Assembly (NCBI GenBank): GCA_950106755.1
Contig: OX467082.1
Span: 30,008,001 to 30,072,000 of the forward strand
Length of the DNA stretch: 64,000 nucleotides
Reading direction: 5' to 3'
Origin: Climacium dendroides
Lineage: Eukaryota; Streptophyta; Bryopsida; Hypnales; Climaciaceae
Position numbers and translations under genes: made by a program. Shown here piece by piece: positions 44,781 through 56,487 of the stretch. Positions within the stretch are counted from its first letter, which is position 1. Every line of letters begins with the position of its first letter. The notes beneath the pieces were generated by a model, which saw only the letters and a program-made list of their open reading frames with translations, was not told where the DNA came from and ran no database searches.

Positions 44781-45785
44781 TCCGTTTTCGCCATCGCTGG
44801 AAGCTCCTAGCTTACATTGTAGAGGAGACGACTCTTTCCTTCACATCAAAATCTGTCGGAGTGTGATCGGTATTTGTGAGATCGATCAGTATATATAGCA
44901 GAGATTGAGATCGATCTTCGGGTACAAGAACGACATCTGCTTGGATCACATTCTTTATCACCATGTATGTTTCTTAAGCAATTTCAAGTGGGAGATTGTA
45001 GATCACTGTGAGTGACAGTAGACAATTCGGATCAATTTATAGAGATTAGTGGCCGTAGGTAGCTGCTGTATGTTATGTATCGTGTTGATTGCACCACTTG
45101 CAACTACTATCCCGCTGAGGACTGGATTGGGCAGCGCCCCGACTGATCTATTTCGCCATCGCCATAGCCGTCGCTCGGAAGCTCCTTACCTTGTAGAGGA
45201 GACGACTCTTTCCACCTCTTTATCATATGTGATATTTGTGAGATAGACGTATATTGAATAGACCTGCATGTGGTTGGGTCACATTCTTTATCGCCAAGTT
45301 TTCTGTGCAATTTCAAAGTGGGAGATAGTAGATCTCTAGGAGTGATACATATGAGACAATCCAATTTCCTTGCACTGGTATTTAGTGGTCATTGCTAATA
45401 GGTAAGTTATGAGTCATTTTGATTACACCACTTGCAACTACTATCCTACTGGTAACTGGATTGGGGATCATCCCTACTGGTCCATTCTGCCATCGCCATA
45501 GCCATCGCCATAGCCATCGCCATTGCTTGAAGCTCCTTACCTTCTTGAGCAGACTCTTTCTGTCACTTTAACATAATTATGTTCTATTTGTGAGATCAGT
45601 CCGGCATGGAGGGAGATTTAGGGACCTACAAGAACTGAATCTGGTTGAATCAAACTCTGCAAGGCTAGATTGGAATTTCTTTAACAATTTCAAAGTGAGA
45701 ATTTGTAGATCACTATAAGTGAAGTCCAGTAGCCAATCCAGTTCCTTGCAAAGATTATTAGTGGCTGCAGATATTTAGCTAAAGC
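44733..45785 (+). repeat. Tandem array repeating the PR-1 3' end (CAPE segment plus 3' UTR), three copies
   Basis: The units start at the TGCAACTA codons of CNY: 44733 (the intact gene), 45099 and 45433, with periods of 366 and 334 bp. Each unit continues through a 3'-UTR block with TTCGCCATCGC, GAAGCTCCT, GAGACGACTCTTTC or relatives, TTTGTGAGAT and TTCAAAGTGGGAGAT. Copy 2 would encode CNYYPAEDWIGQRPD and then stops. Copy 3 would encode CNYYPTGNWIGDHPYW and runs on seven codons to a stop. The upstream PR-1 parts (signal, CAP tetrad) are absent from copies 2 and 3. A CCATCGCCATAG microrepeat near 45487-45525 lies in copy 3. Confidence 0.88.
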
Positions 45786-46019
45786 CGCCTTCACATTTAG
45801 TGTTGTGTGGCAATTGAAAAGGCCAAAGCAATGTGCTTGGAGAGTGTGCTTTCACACATACAATGTTACACCCTAACCTTCATGGAATCCACCATGGCAT
45901 GTTATAGCACTTCCAATTGTCATGTGACAAAGTCAATTCCTCAAGCTTCGTTAGTGAAAGAATGGACTCTGGCATCTAGACGTAGTTCAAGTGGCAAGAT
46001 GTAGAACTTGTAGCTCCTA
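45786..46019. other. Spacer between PR-1 array and LRR fragment
   Basis: No feature supported. Confidence 0.4.
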
Positions 46020-46600
46020 GTGCTATTCAAATTTGTTTTCCATGGTGCATTTGACATTCACAGCAATGCAACATTTAGATCCAGCACTTGCAAATGTTGG
46101 AGTTTAGGAAGGTTACCTGGAAATTTTCCATTGATGCTTGTCCAACTCATGTTACGGTACACCAATTTTGAGCAGTTCACGATGTCTTCTGGGAAATTTT
46201 GGGTCAAACTTGTGTTCCCCACATTCGAAATTGTAAGATTCCCAAACTTTGTTGCAAGCCAACACAATCTGTGTCAATTAAGCTAATCTCATCCAAGTTC
46301 CAAGCCACAATGCCACCTATTAAGTGCACTACTTTGAAATCAAAGACACAATATGAAATAACAAATCCATGACAGGATAAAGCCACTTACAAGGATTGAC
46401 GAAGTGGATATCCCCAATCAAGTTGCAAATAGGGAGAGGGGAGAAGTCCAGCACAGTTACGGAACCCTGGGTGCATTTCACACCATTTCAGAAACAAGGA
46501 GTGTTGTCCGAGGCATTCCAGTTGAAGCTGTTGTTTGCATCCTTAAAATATCTTGCTTCCTCTTGAACAACATCTGGCCTTCTTCCATGGCCATTACTCA
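46020..46600 (-). pseudogene. Fragment of a leucine-rich-repeat receptor-like kinase, N-terminal part
   Basis: On the minus strand, a diverged LRR N-terminal cap is readable (about 46550-46430): FKDANNSFNWNASDNTPCF, a TGA where the conserved Trp codon would be TGG, then NGVKCTQGSVTVLDFS. After frameshifts, LRR sequence follows (about 46270-46058): NFPEDIVNCSKLVYRNMSWT and INGKFPGNLPKLQHLQVLDL. This resembles the start of LRR receptor kinases of the HAESA/CEPR1 type. It then stops; no kinase domain is present. Stops, frameshifts and truncation make it a pseudogene. Confidence 0.75.
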
Positions 46601-47473
46601 AAGTAGTATTCACACTATATGGCTCAAAGCATCCCAATTTCAACAGCATAGAAACCTTCCATCAAATTGGAAAAATATCAAGTCATACACTTCGTGTTTG
46701 CTTTGCCCAAGGGGTCCTCTTCGCGAACCTGCATGCCAAACCGTTCGATCAAAATTGACTCCGATGATATCAGACTTCCGGGCTTTACTGGATGGATCTC
46801 ACGAATTGACCCGGTGGCAGAAACCGGTGAAGAAAAGGCCAAGAGATTCTCTTCTCTACATTACTGGTCTATGAGCAACAAGAGTTCGGAACCCACCTAT
46901 GCTCAAAATCCAAGAATTCGCGTCGACTACAACCCCGAGGGCCTAGAACTCGAGAGAAACACATCGAGGCAATGATTTGATCTACCCAACGCCACTGGGG
47001 GCTCCCGGGACTGGTCTTCAGAGTAGCTCACTAGTTACCGCAGCAGGAGCAACGGGAGCATTCGTCATACCCGAATACTTATGCACTAATCGCTTCGTGT
47101 TCAGCATTTTCTTAGAGTGATTCAAAATTTAAAATGTGCCTAGAGCAGGAGGGATTGACCAGACCATCACGAGGTTCATTTGCTCACTACGTCGCGCTTC
47201 CATCTCCGGATCGGACTGTCAAACTGGCGAGCTACTTGAGAGTCCCACCACGAGTAGAAAACATACATTCGAACGTCAACTACAGAAGTTCGCGATCGTA
47301 CCCATCATCAGAATGAAGCCGCAACGTTCGTGCCGACCGAGCTGGGTAGAGCTCACCAAGCACCTGAACTTCAGCAAAGACGTCCTGTCCGTCGGTAATT
47401 GAATACCAACGCTCGCCACCTCAGCTCCACTTCCAATCCGCTGCTCCCCTCTGCTCAGGGTATGTTCCCACTA
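46601..47473. other. GC-rich stretch with coding-like composition, unidentified
   Basis: A 102-residue plus-strand frame (46667-46975) contains DDIRLPGFTGWISRIDPVAE and reads like protein. A further frame of 88 residues follows at 47136-47402 after stops and a shift. Composition differs from the AT-rich surroundings. I do not recognise either frame; a decayed retroelement or host gene fragment are both possible. Confidence 0.25.
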
Positions 47474-47884
47474 AGGTAGTCGGTCCATAAACCGAGCATC
47501 CAAGGACTGAAACTGAATTCTGGGCAGGTGAAACTTCTCAAAATATTTTTCAGTAACTTTTCCTTGAAAGAAAAGAGGAATAGGCATATAACCCAAATTG
47601 TTTCATATTTTTTGGATCATTATTGAATTAGTTATGAATTTTCAAACAAGATGTGGTATAGGTCCTTATTTATGTCCCTAGGGCTTCCATGGAACAGTTC
47701 ACTTGCAACTTTTGAAGATAAATGGGAAAGCAAAGAGTATGATTGGCTCTTGTCATTAACAATGCTTTTTTCTTTCCATTCATTCAAGGGCTACAAAGAT
47801 CCATTTAAGAACCACTTCATATCCATTCACAACCACCTATGTAGGCAGTTCTTAATGCCCACTCATATTTCAAGCCTCCTACCT
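47474..47884. mobile_element. AGGTA-family MITE, 411 bp
   Basis: The left AGGTAGTCGGTCCATAAA pairs with the right GCCTCCTACCT. It is flanked by TA (47472-47473, 47885-47886). The left third (CTGAAACTGAATTCTGGGCAGGTGAAACTT, first 20 bases CTGAAACTGAATTCTGGGCA) is shared with 49095-49421. Confidence 0.75.
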
Positions 47885-47886
47885 TA

Positions 47887-49092
47887 GCGTTTGCTAACTC
47901 GAAGTTTAAGAATATAAAACCCCTGCCCGTCTGGAAAAGGTTTGCAATTGGTTTATAAGCTTAGGGAAAGGGCTTTATTGACTAGGATCGGTAAAATTGA
48001 GAAGGGGTCGTATTTATCTGTTGTTCACATCTGCAGGATAGCATGGACAGTCCTAATGAAAATATTCCACCTTCGATACAAGCTCCATTCACTGGTATGT
48101 TGTCATTCGAAGATTGCGAGTTTAAAACAGTGCTTGACAGAAAATTTATTTTGAGGGATTTAAGAAAAAGTTTCTCAGGTGTGAGAGAAAGTGTCACAAA
48201 TGCCTGTCTGAGGTGGACGCTGCCACTCTAGGAAAGTGAAGTGTCAAGGTGGAGTGTCAAGGTTTGACTGCACTGGACTCACTGGAGTGGCCTACTTCCC
48301 CGCAAAGGGCAGACAAGCTATGCAGAAGGTGGTTGGAAACAGCCTCCGTCGGAGACACCTCCAGCCCAAGGACAGTCATGCCGTCTCGGATTTCACAGTC
48401 TCCTCATATTCGTGAAGAATTGTTTAATTTCTTCTCAATTTTGATAGCGGCCAACCAAGTTCTCTTGTCCTTTGAAAACACGACCACCGGCAGCGAAGGT
48501 TGGTGCCTCAAAAGCCCATCTTCTTCCTCCTTGTTGTTGCACACTATCCGAATCCCTCAGAAGGTGGCCGCTGTTGCACTCGGTAAGAAGAATTGTTGGC
48601 CTTCTTGCGTTACTAAAAGTTGGATCACTTGCAATCTGATCTACTTGGCTACTTAGATTACTTTTTACAGATAGCACTTTGGTTTCTCAAGGGATGGTGT
48701 GCAGAGCGTAATAGTATGTATGAGTTCAGAGGGTTATGTAGGATAGACGTTTGTTGGTCTGGATCGAAGGGGAGAGGTTTTGCATTGACAAAAGCTGCAT
48801 ATTGCACAGTGAATATGAGGAACTTTGAGTCAGACCTTACTCGAATAGTGAGCCAGTACAACAGGGACAGCTAGAGCTGCTTGTTTTGTTGTGATTGTTT
48901 TGTTGTGCTTACTGGTTTAATTGAATACTTGTTAGAGTCTGGTTGTTTCTTTGCATCTGAGAAGTATTCCAGAAAATAGAAAGAAAAATGATCTTGTCCA
49001 GTTATACCATCAAGGATGCTATAATGCAAGAAATTCAAAAAGCTTTGCAAGGGCTTCTCACTTCAATGGAGAGACATTTTTTGAAGACCTAC
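47887..49092. other. Spacer with moderately GC-rich unidentified stretch
   Basis: Between about 48180 and 48880 GC content is higher, and plus-strand open frames (135 and 84 residues) can be read. An acceptor-like TTTTTACAG at 48662-48670 precedes the second part. No domain or family is recognisable on either strand, so no gene is called. Confidence 0.3.
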
Positions 49093-49094
49093 TA

Positions 49095-49421
49095 AGGTAG
49101 GAGGTCCATAAATTGTCCACCTAAGAGCTGAAACTGAATTATGGGGAGGTGAAACTTCTTGAAATATATTTCAGTAAATTTTCCTTGAAAGACAAGTGGA
49201 ATTGGCATCTAACCCAAGTCATTTCATATTTTTTGGAGCTTTGTGGAATTAGTTATGAAAATATGAAGTTGAAATTGCATAGGGCTCTAAAATTGCCCAC
49301 CTTCTAAAATGTACATTGTTCGTGCATTTTTAAAGGCTATGAAAAAGCAACATGTACAAATAATGTACATTTGAAGAAGTGGGCAGTTTTAGAACCAATG
49401 CGCTTTTAGAACCTCCTACCT
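49095..49421. mobile_element. AGGTA-family MITE, 327 bp, with nested foldback
   Basis: The left AGGTAGGAGGTCC pairs with the right GAACCTCCTACCT, flanked by TA (49093-49094, 49422-49423). Within it, 49288-49391 is a second inverted repeat: TAAAATTGCCCACCTTCT against the complement of AAGAAGTGGGCAGTTTTA, with ATGTACAT on both arms. The left part is shared with 47474-47884. Confidence 0.8.
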
Positions 49422-49949
49422 TAGAGTATTTCAATGGAATTGAGACAAGTTCTCAAAAGACTCAAATTCTGACAATACTTGCTCGTGACATCCAACTATC
49501 TACAAGGGACTGAGGGCATCCGCACAACAAGCACGTAAAATGGGAAAAAATGGCTAGCCACCATACATTTTGGTAAGTAAGGCAGTTGACCCATTTCAAA
49601 CTACTTAAGCAATTAGGCATATTTGGAGCATAGGATTTTTGAGTGTAGAGTTTTTCACATGTACTGTAATAGAGTTTGGAAGTATTATATATTTTTTCAA
49701 AATTTTATTATACAAAATATAATTATTATGAGTTTTTTAGTGAAAGGTTTTCTTTGACCTATAATGGTGATATAGATGTTTCAATTTCTGACCATAGGCT
49801 AATTGCAAAATCGACCAAGGACTGGTTGCAATATTGATAGCCTTATAGCCAATCATAATGCGCCACAACTGTTCCTCAAACTCCACAATAGCTTCACAAA
49901 AAAAATGCACAACTTCATGGAAAGAAAGCAACCTGTAGATTGAAAATCG
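49422..49949. other. AT-rich spacer
   Basis: No gene seen. Possibly the outer part of the large inverted repeat that follows. Confidence 0.35.
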
Positions 49950-50866
49950 GTTGGCTACTATACATATCCAAATGAAGTGTCTAGCTTGTAGCTTACTATG
50001 GTCTATGCATGCCCTTGTAGTCTAAGTTTCAAGGTATGAACCACACTATTGAACAATGAATTGCACCATGTTAACAGTGTCCAATATGGTCATTGGACAA
50101 AATTGATGATCTGACAAGTTATTATAGGATCTTTGAATTAAATCCCCCGAAATGAGCCTAGTACCTTTGTCATTTGATAATTTGCCACAAAAAAACAATT
50201 TGGTGGCAAAATGAAGGAATTGTTTCATTGGCATTTGGTAAGGAGCTAAAGTGGAGAGTTTGTTTTTATAATGAATTTCATTATCTATGATGAATCCTCA
50301 AAGGGTATGGGATAATTTGAAGATGAGAGCTTGACTGATCATTGTCAAAACTTAGAAATTGTGTTTGAAGTAGAATTTTAAACCTCATTCAAGTATAATA
50401 AATAATTTTTTTCAAAAAAAGTTGAACTAAGAGAAGTTGGTAAATCAAGATAACTTTCATTTCCAAAAATCCATTTGAGATTTAAATCCTCCAATCAAAA
50501 GTTATGCACAAAATTTAGAGAGGAATTGGAAGGGAATTTTTTTTGGCTTTTTCAAACATCCTCTCCACTCTAGCTCCTTATCAAATGCCAATGAAGCAAT
50601 TCCTTCATTTTGCCACCAAATTGTGTTTTTTGATGGCAAATTATCAAATAACAAAGATATTTGACTCATTTTTGAAAATTTGTTTATTAGATCCTAGAAT
50701 AGCCCATTAGATCATCAACTCTGTCCAATGACCATGTTAGACACCACTAACACGATTTTATTCAATGTTCAACAATGCGCTTTATACCTTGCAACGTGAG
50801 CCACAAAGACATGCACAGCTCATAGCAAGTCAAGTGCTAGACACTTCATTTGGCTATATATTTGCC
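49950..50866. repeat. Large imperfect inverted repeat, ~310-bp arms
   Basis: The left arm (about 49950-50265) and right arm (about 50565-50866) match on opposite strands at roughly 80%. Paired landmarks: CTCTCCACTYTAGCTCCTTA, CCAATGAARCAATTCCTTCA, TTTTGCCACCAAATTGT, ATCATCAAYTYTGTCCAATG and TAGACACTTCATTTGG. The spacer is about 300 bp. It is probably a foldback transposon or a head-to-head repeat pair. No coding potential. Confidence 0.8.
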
Positions 50867-52018
50867 AAAATCTATAGTGTTCACCTATTTTTTTAATTTG
50901 GAGTGCCTGCTATGGGATACTTCCAAAGCCCTAGTCCACCCAATGACTATTGAGTCCCTCCACAATGCTACTGTATAGATGCTTTTTAAGTATAGGGCAA
51001 GCTTCTTGTCATTGAGCATTGCAATGATGAAAAGGACCCACAAGGAGGGCAAAGCGTGATGAGGAGGCTCTTTCATCACACAATGCCTGACAACAAGAAG
51101 TTTTGCCTGGTGAAAACCACAAGAAGGAAATTTGGATGAAATACATAGTGAACATAAACAATTGGGATGAAAAATGCGTAATGCCCAATTATACATGCAA
51201 AAATGCACAATTGGGCATTATGCCGTGATTACAGCACTGAATTTGTCCTAAAAATGAATAGGAAATTTTTTCCTATGCTTTACATATCATGATCATATCT
51301 TTTGCATGCCTACCAATTATTGTAGTTGCAATATAGACTACTAAAGAACTAAGATGGCAATGCTTGTGAGAACTACATTAAGACTCAAGATTGCACTTCA
51401 AGTAGTGGTGACTAGCCAAATCCACTAGGGATTGATACACAATGTTGTTGGCTACTTATATTGTATGTGTAGGTTAGTTTTGGAGATAAATAGGAAAAAA
51501 TTGGATCATGTCTAAAATTTTAAAAATTGTACAACTATTTCTAAAAATTTGGAAAATTTCATTGTTGCTAATTCTAAATATCTAAAAATAATCTTGGTGA
51601 AAATTTAGGGAAAGGAATACATTTATGTATGAATAGAAAGAATAAAAATTAGAAAAAGCAAAGCGTCAAAAGTCAAGAAATCCAAATCTAGTTGCCAAAT
51701 TGTTGAATTACAAAAACTAAATAATTTTGACAACATGGCGTCGAAACTTACCTATGCTTATGGCAGAGAGAGTACAAGTTGAGAATGGCAATGCCATGGC
51801 CTCCAAAGACATTTTAACCCCTAAATGCCCAAAGCCTATTTTGAGCTTCTTGGAATTTGCTCTAAATTGAACAAAAAGTCAACATTTTGATAAATTGTGT
51901 CAATTTTTTTTTTATTGTAACCGTACAAATTCAAACTAGATATATCAGAGATCACATAAGAAAAAAATATATATCACTTATGAAGTGAAAGATTTTTGAA
52001 GTTGAAATATAGTGGTTA
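50867..52018. other. AT-rich spacer with a repeat start
   Basis: No gene. TTTTAACCCCTAAATGCCC at about 51812 begins a block of about 180 bp (GAGCTTCTTGGAATTTGCTC, AACATTTTGATAAATTGTGT, CAGAGATCACATA) that is directly repeated at 53121-53320. Its right end was not found. Confidence 0.5.
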
Positions 52019-52130
52019 CTAAAAGCGATCACCTCCTGAAATGTACACTACTAGTACATTGAAGAAAGCAAAATGTACATCCTTGTCATGATCACTCTTA
52101 GAACATGGCCGCTTTTAGAGCAGACTCCCT
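52019..52130. mobile_element. Truncated AGGTA-family element (right part)
   Basis: CTAAAAGCG (52019-52027) and CGCTTTTAG (52110-52118) pair around paired ATGTACA motifs, as in the nested foldback of 49095-49421. The right end CAGACTCCCT is followed by TA and aligns with the right end of that element. Confidence 0.5.
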
Positions 52131-53120
52131 TAACCAACTATTAGATTGTAAGCTTAATGCATTTAAGTGTCATTTCTATTGCATAAGTTGAAGCACTACA
52201 AGCTTGAGATAACAAGAAATCCTTCTCATTGATTTGGTGCAAAAATTTATTTTTATATGTTCTTCCTAGTTTTGTCAAATGTCAACTTGACACTAGAGTA
52301 ACTAACAAGTAGCATGAAGAGGTGGTGCTTACATGTCCCTCTATGTGATATGTTCAAAATATTGAGAGAAAAGAATTCAAGCTATATTTCTTTAAGTAGA
52401 TTGGACACTTGTTCTATCAAATGCATTGTTAGGCGTCATAAGAGATTTCTTTGAATTATCAATGCTTAATTTTTGTCAACCAATGTAGTTGCTTTCCAAA
52501 TGGTGGTAATAGAAAAGCCAACAACGTCATCTTGTAGGGCAACATTCTTTTTTGCCATTTGGTGGCTACTAAAATAATGGGCCTACACCATGACCTTGGA
52601 ATACAAATAGTATTAAAAGGATAGAAAATTGTCAAAAAACTTCAATTTAAAAAACTTCTTGGATGAAATTGCCAAATTATGGATGAAAATAAAATTATAG
52701 ATATGTGATATGTGCTAATGTGATATTTTCTATCCATTATGTGGATGAATGTTGGAATTTAAAGCACCGCTATAACATTTATTTTGCCACTTCAGTACTT
52801 TATTAACCCTAAAGGACCAAACACTATTTTTGAGAACATAGTGATTTGGGGTAGCTCACTATGAATGGAATTTTTATTTTTTCTTTGAAATTTTGTTACA
52901 AAATGTGCCCAAAGGAGCTTTAAGGCCCAACAATTTCATGACTTTTGACTACATGGTAAAAAAGTTATTGTATGATATGCGATTTTCATTGATCTTTGGG
53001 CAACTCAAAAAATTCTTTAAAAATCACTTTTTTAAGAAATAAAAATTTGAAATTGATTTTTAGCCCATGCCCAAATCAAAACCCCAAAAATGAGCTGTGA
53101 ACTACACTACATCGTTCAAC
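52131..53120. other. AT-rich spacer with inverted relative of the 19.8-20.1 kb repeat
   Basis: About 52803-53080 starts TTAACCCTAAAGGACCAAAC and matches 19790-20127 on the opposite strand (ATAGTGATTTGGGGTAGCT, AGCTTTAAGGCCCAACAAT, TTTGGGCAACTCAAAAAA). No gene seen. Confidence 0.5.
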
Positions 53121-53817
53121 TTTAAACCCTAAATGTCCAAGGCATGTTTTGAGCTTTTTGGAATTTGCTAGAAATTGAATAATCATAATCATTCATTTTC
53201 AAAATCATAATCACAATCATTCATTTTCAAAAAGCCAACATTTTGATGAGTTGTATCAAATTTTTTTGAATTGTAATTGTAAAAATTCAAACTAGACATA
53301 TTAGAGATCACATAGGAAAATAAAATACAACAATATCATTGAAAGATTGAAAGATTATAATGTTTCATCATGAGGGTGTTAAAACTATAAAAATCTTTCA
53401 ATTATTTTTTTCCATGTCAAAGCTAAAAAATTGGTCACCAAAAAATATGAGATTGAAGGGCCTAATATGCTTAATCCCAATCAATTTATGTCTTTTCAAA
53501 ATTTACTCTATAATTTTTTTAAATGAATTTCTAATGTGGTTTTTTCACCAAGATCTAGTGTATTTGAGACTCATTCCCAACAACCCTCAACACTACGGAA
53601 AGTCAAGATTGCAATGGACACCCTTGCACAAATTCTCGAATAGAAAAATCATAATCGTTGATTTTCAAAATCAGATTTTTGGTGCTAGAGCTAGACTTCA
53701 AAAAGAATATTTCAAAAATGTAAACTACTAAAACTACAAGCAACTTAGTTGAATCTTATTCAACTTCAAAGTATTGTCAACACCAGAATTTGGTGCCTTA
53801 GGCATTTAGAGGTTAAA
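53121..53817. mobile_element. TTAACCCC-ended element, ~697 bp
   Basis: The left end TTTAAACCCTAAATGTCCAA and right end, on the other strand, TTTAACCTCTAAATGCCTAA form a terminal inverted repeat of about 25 bp. The left block is shared with 51812. Near 53179-53232, AATCAT and TTCATTTTCAAAA are locally duplicated. A 123-residue open frame inside is AT-biased and not recognisable. Confidence 0.65.
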
Positions 53818-55726
53818 GAATTTCACAAAGCCGAGTTTAACTTAAAATTTGATGACACTACTGCCATTGGATTCATAACTCATTCTATTTTCTAGAATTA
53901 ATTTTTATTTGAAGAAAAACTCAAATTTTTGAGTGCTTATTTGTTTCTCATGACCGATGAGGGAAGATGCACCATAATTAAATAGTTGGTTTTATTAATG
54001 AAAATTCAGTATGATAGCCCCCTTGTACATCAGTGTACTCTAAGAACAGAAGAGCATAGGAACAATGTTAAATGCATTTACAATCATTGAAAATTCATAA
54101 AAAAAAAATCCATTTTGATTGCATTGAGTGGATATCAAATTGCTTCAAAAAGATATTTCCTTTATTTTAAATAAATTTGTGGCTTTTCTAGAGAGAAATT
54201 GTGGAAGTACCACAGATTTATTTTGAGACAAAGGGAGTAGAACTTTCTTCAAGTGCCAATTTTACACTAAACTCCTAGGTTATGAGTGCAAAGAATGTTT
54301 TTATATTCATACACGCAATCTTTTATTATTCAAACTTTTCATATTGTAACCTCACTCCAAAGTATGACGGCATCTTTTCAGTCTTAAGATTCAAGTACAT
54401 CTTGTGTAATCAACATCAAAGGGTTTATTTCTTGGTGTTTTTTTGTCCAAATGTAGATGTTGCGTTTGGGGCAATGTTCATTGTGGATGCACATACCTTA
54501 CTCCTTCTATTCACCCATCTATACCTTAAATTAAGTTGTTTGTTTGTTTGATATGATGAGATTTAAGAAATTGTAGGTCCCCCATTTGTATTGAACATTG
54601 GTAACATTGGAAAGCTCTTTGCAAAGAAGGGTGCATGGACTTTGTTTCATGGCGTTTGAACCTATGGTGTGAAAGTGATTGAATTTCAAAGTTTTTATGA
54701 ATTAGAAAATTGAATTAAATTATCTTTTATTTTGAAAAAACCATAACTTTCACATCAAAGGTCCAAACACCACAAAATACATCCCTTTTATTTTTTCATG
54801 CATAAAGCTTTCTATTTGTATCAACAACACAACCTCTCACACAAGCAACAAAGCCCTTGCATTCCTTCATGTATTAAATTTTTTATTTTTGAACTAATAA
54901 ATTAGAACATTTCTTTTACTGTTATTTTTATTATGGCAACGGCACAAGGCACACTAGTATACTCACAATCAAAATATCATGCATCGAATACACTTTGTGA
55001 AATTACACCCCAGATACTCATACGTAATTTATTATATTAAGTATGCAATGTCACGACCCCACCCTATTACAACTTACTATGATTCTTTTCACAAAATCCA
55101 TCACATTTTCAATCATCCTGAAGAAATATCATTCAATTATTTCATCCAATGTTATTTCATCAATTACTTCATCCAACGTTATTTCATCAATTATTTCATC
55201 TCATGCCTAACTTCTTATATATAGGAAAACTTTGGCTACAATTACTTATAAACTCCTAGCAAACGTTACACAAGGATTCTCTAAAGAGTTTCAGAGCATG
55301 TTACCTTAGCACACATGTATTTATGTAAACTCATCAACTCAAATCTTAATGGACCCATATAAGATAAGATAACTACACCTAATTTTGACCACGTTTCTAA
55401 AATCAATTACTTTAGGATTTTTGTCTAAAATGTACTTCTACTATGTATTCATGAGAGTCTATGGTCAACTATCCTAAATCCTATTTTTAGCACTTTAAAA
55501 ATTTGTAGTTTAATATTCATATTGTGTCCAAATCAAGAAATTGACATTTCTAAGGTAACTACCCCTAAAATTACACAAATTAAACTACAAATTAAGAACA
55601 CCTTGGCTATCTTAATGTTCAATATTGTCCACTTTCTATGAGGTCATGTTCCTTGGGTACACAAATCTTGTATCATATGAAAGTGGTCATCAACATTTGA
55701 ATAGCTTAGAGGATGACTTTTGCAAA
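53818..55726. other. AT-rich spacer
   Basis: No gene seen. A two-copy tandem repeat around ATTTCATCAATTAYTTCATC lies at about 55137-55200. GGCAACGGCACAAGGCACAC near 54.94 kb recurs near 42.28 kb. Confidence 0.45.
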
Positions 55727-55882
55727 CACTAGTAGAAAATGCAGGAATTTCAATAGAATTCTGTTGTTTCGGTCGCGTTGATTCATTTCTGTTAATTTCA
55801 ACAGATTTATGTTGTTCAGTGACCGAATCAACGCGACCAAAACAATAGAATTCTGTTGAAATTCCTGCATTTTCTACATGTG
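55727..55882. mobile_element. CACTA-type foldback MITE, 156 bp
   Basis: Begins CACTAGTAGAAAATGCAGGA, a classical plant CACTA end, and ends TCCTGCATTTTCTACATGTG. Beyond the terminal 9 bp, the arms pair for more than 50 bases with few mismatches, including GGTCGCGTTGATTC. It is flanked by a 3-bp duplication AAA (55724-55726, 55883-55885). The two arms make almost the whole element. Confidence 0.92.
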
Positions 55883-55885
55883 AAA

Positions 55886-56485
55886 AATTATATCAAATTA
55901 AAAGAACCTAAAAGTTAGGTGAAGATCAAATAAAATAAAATGAGGTGTAGATTGAAATGTTGGGTTGAGTATTTATTACAAAAAAACTTCACAATATATA
56001 TGAAGAATTGAAAAACATCCATATGTAGACACATAATTTTTAAACATCCATACAATAAGTTCTCTCCAATTAGAATTAAAGATCATTTGTAGTGTTTAAT
56101 TAATTTTTAAAAATCTTAAATTTTAATTAAAAGTCCTCAAAGTTGGGTACCTTGGCCTATAATACATGCATTGAAAAACCCTCATGTAATTAGTTTTTTA
56201 ATGCAATCATTGTCTTGAAAAAATATTCATTTTACGTATATAATTATATTTTTGGATTTCTTATTGAAAGGGCTATACATGTTCTATACATTAAAATAGA
56301 TTATATCCCTTGAGATTGGACTAAATCACGTTATAGATAATTTTAATGAAGACCATCCAACACAAGAACTATGTACCTGGGTCATATTCTTACAACAAGG
56401 TATGACTCAAAGTCATGTAGTCTCTAACAACCAATGGTACTAGAAGAATCGATGGGCAACCCTTTCCAGGAGAGATGAAGTTCAT
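55886..56485. other. AT-rich spacer
   Basis: Nothing supported here. Confidence 0.4.
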
Positions 56486-56487
56486 TA

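Noticed and set aside
45099..45482. Two further complete PR-1 genes after the first
   Set aside because: Only the terminal codons and 3' UTR are repeated; signal peptide and CAP core are absent.
48249..48874. Possible two-exon gene with a TTTTTACAG acceptor
   Set aside because: No domain, no conserved motif and no clear donor; kept only as a coding-like spacer note.
53360..53731. 123-residue frame in the 53-kb element
   Set aside because: Extreme AT-bias (Phe/Ile/Leu/Lys/Asn), no motif, and it lies inside a terminal-repeat element.
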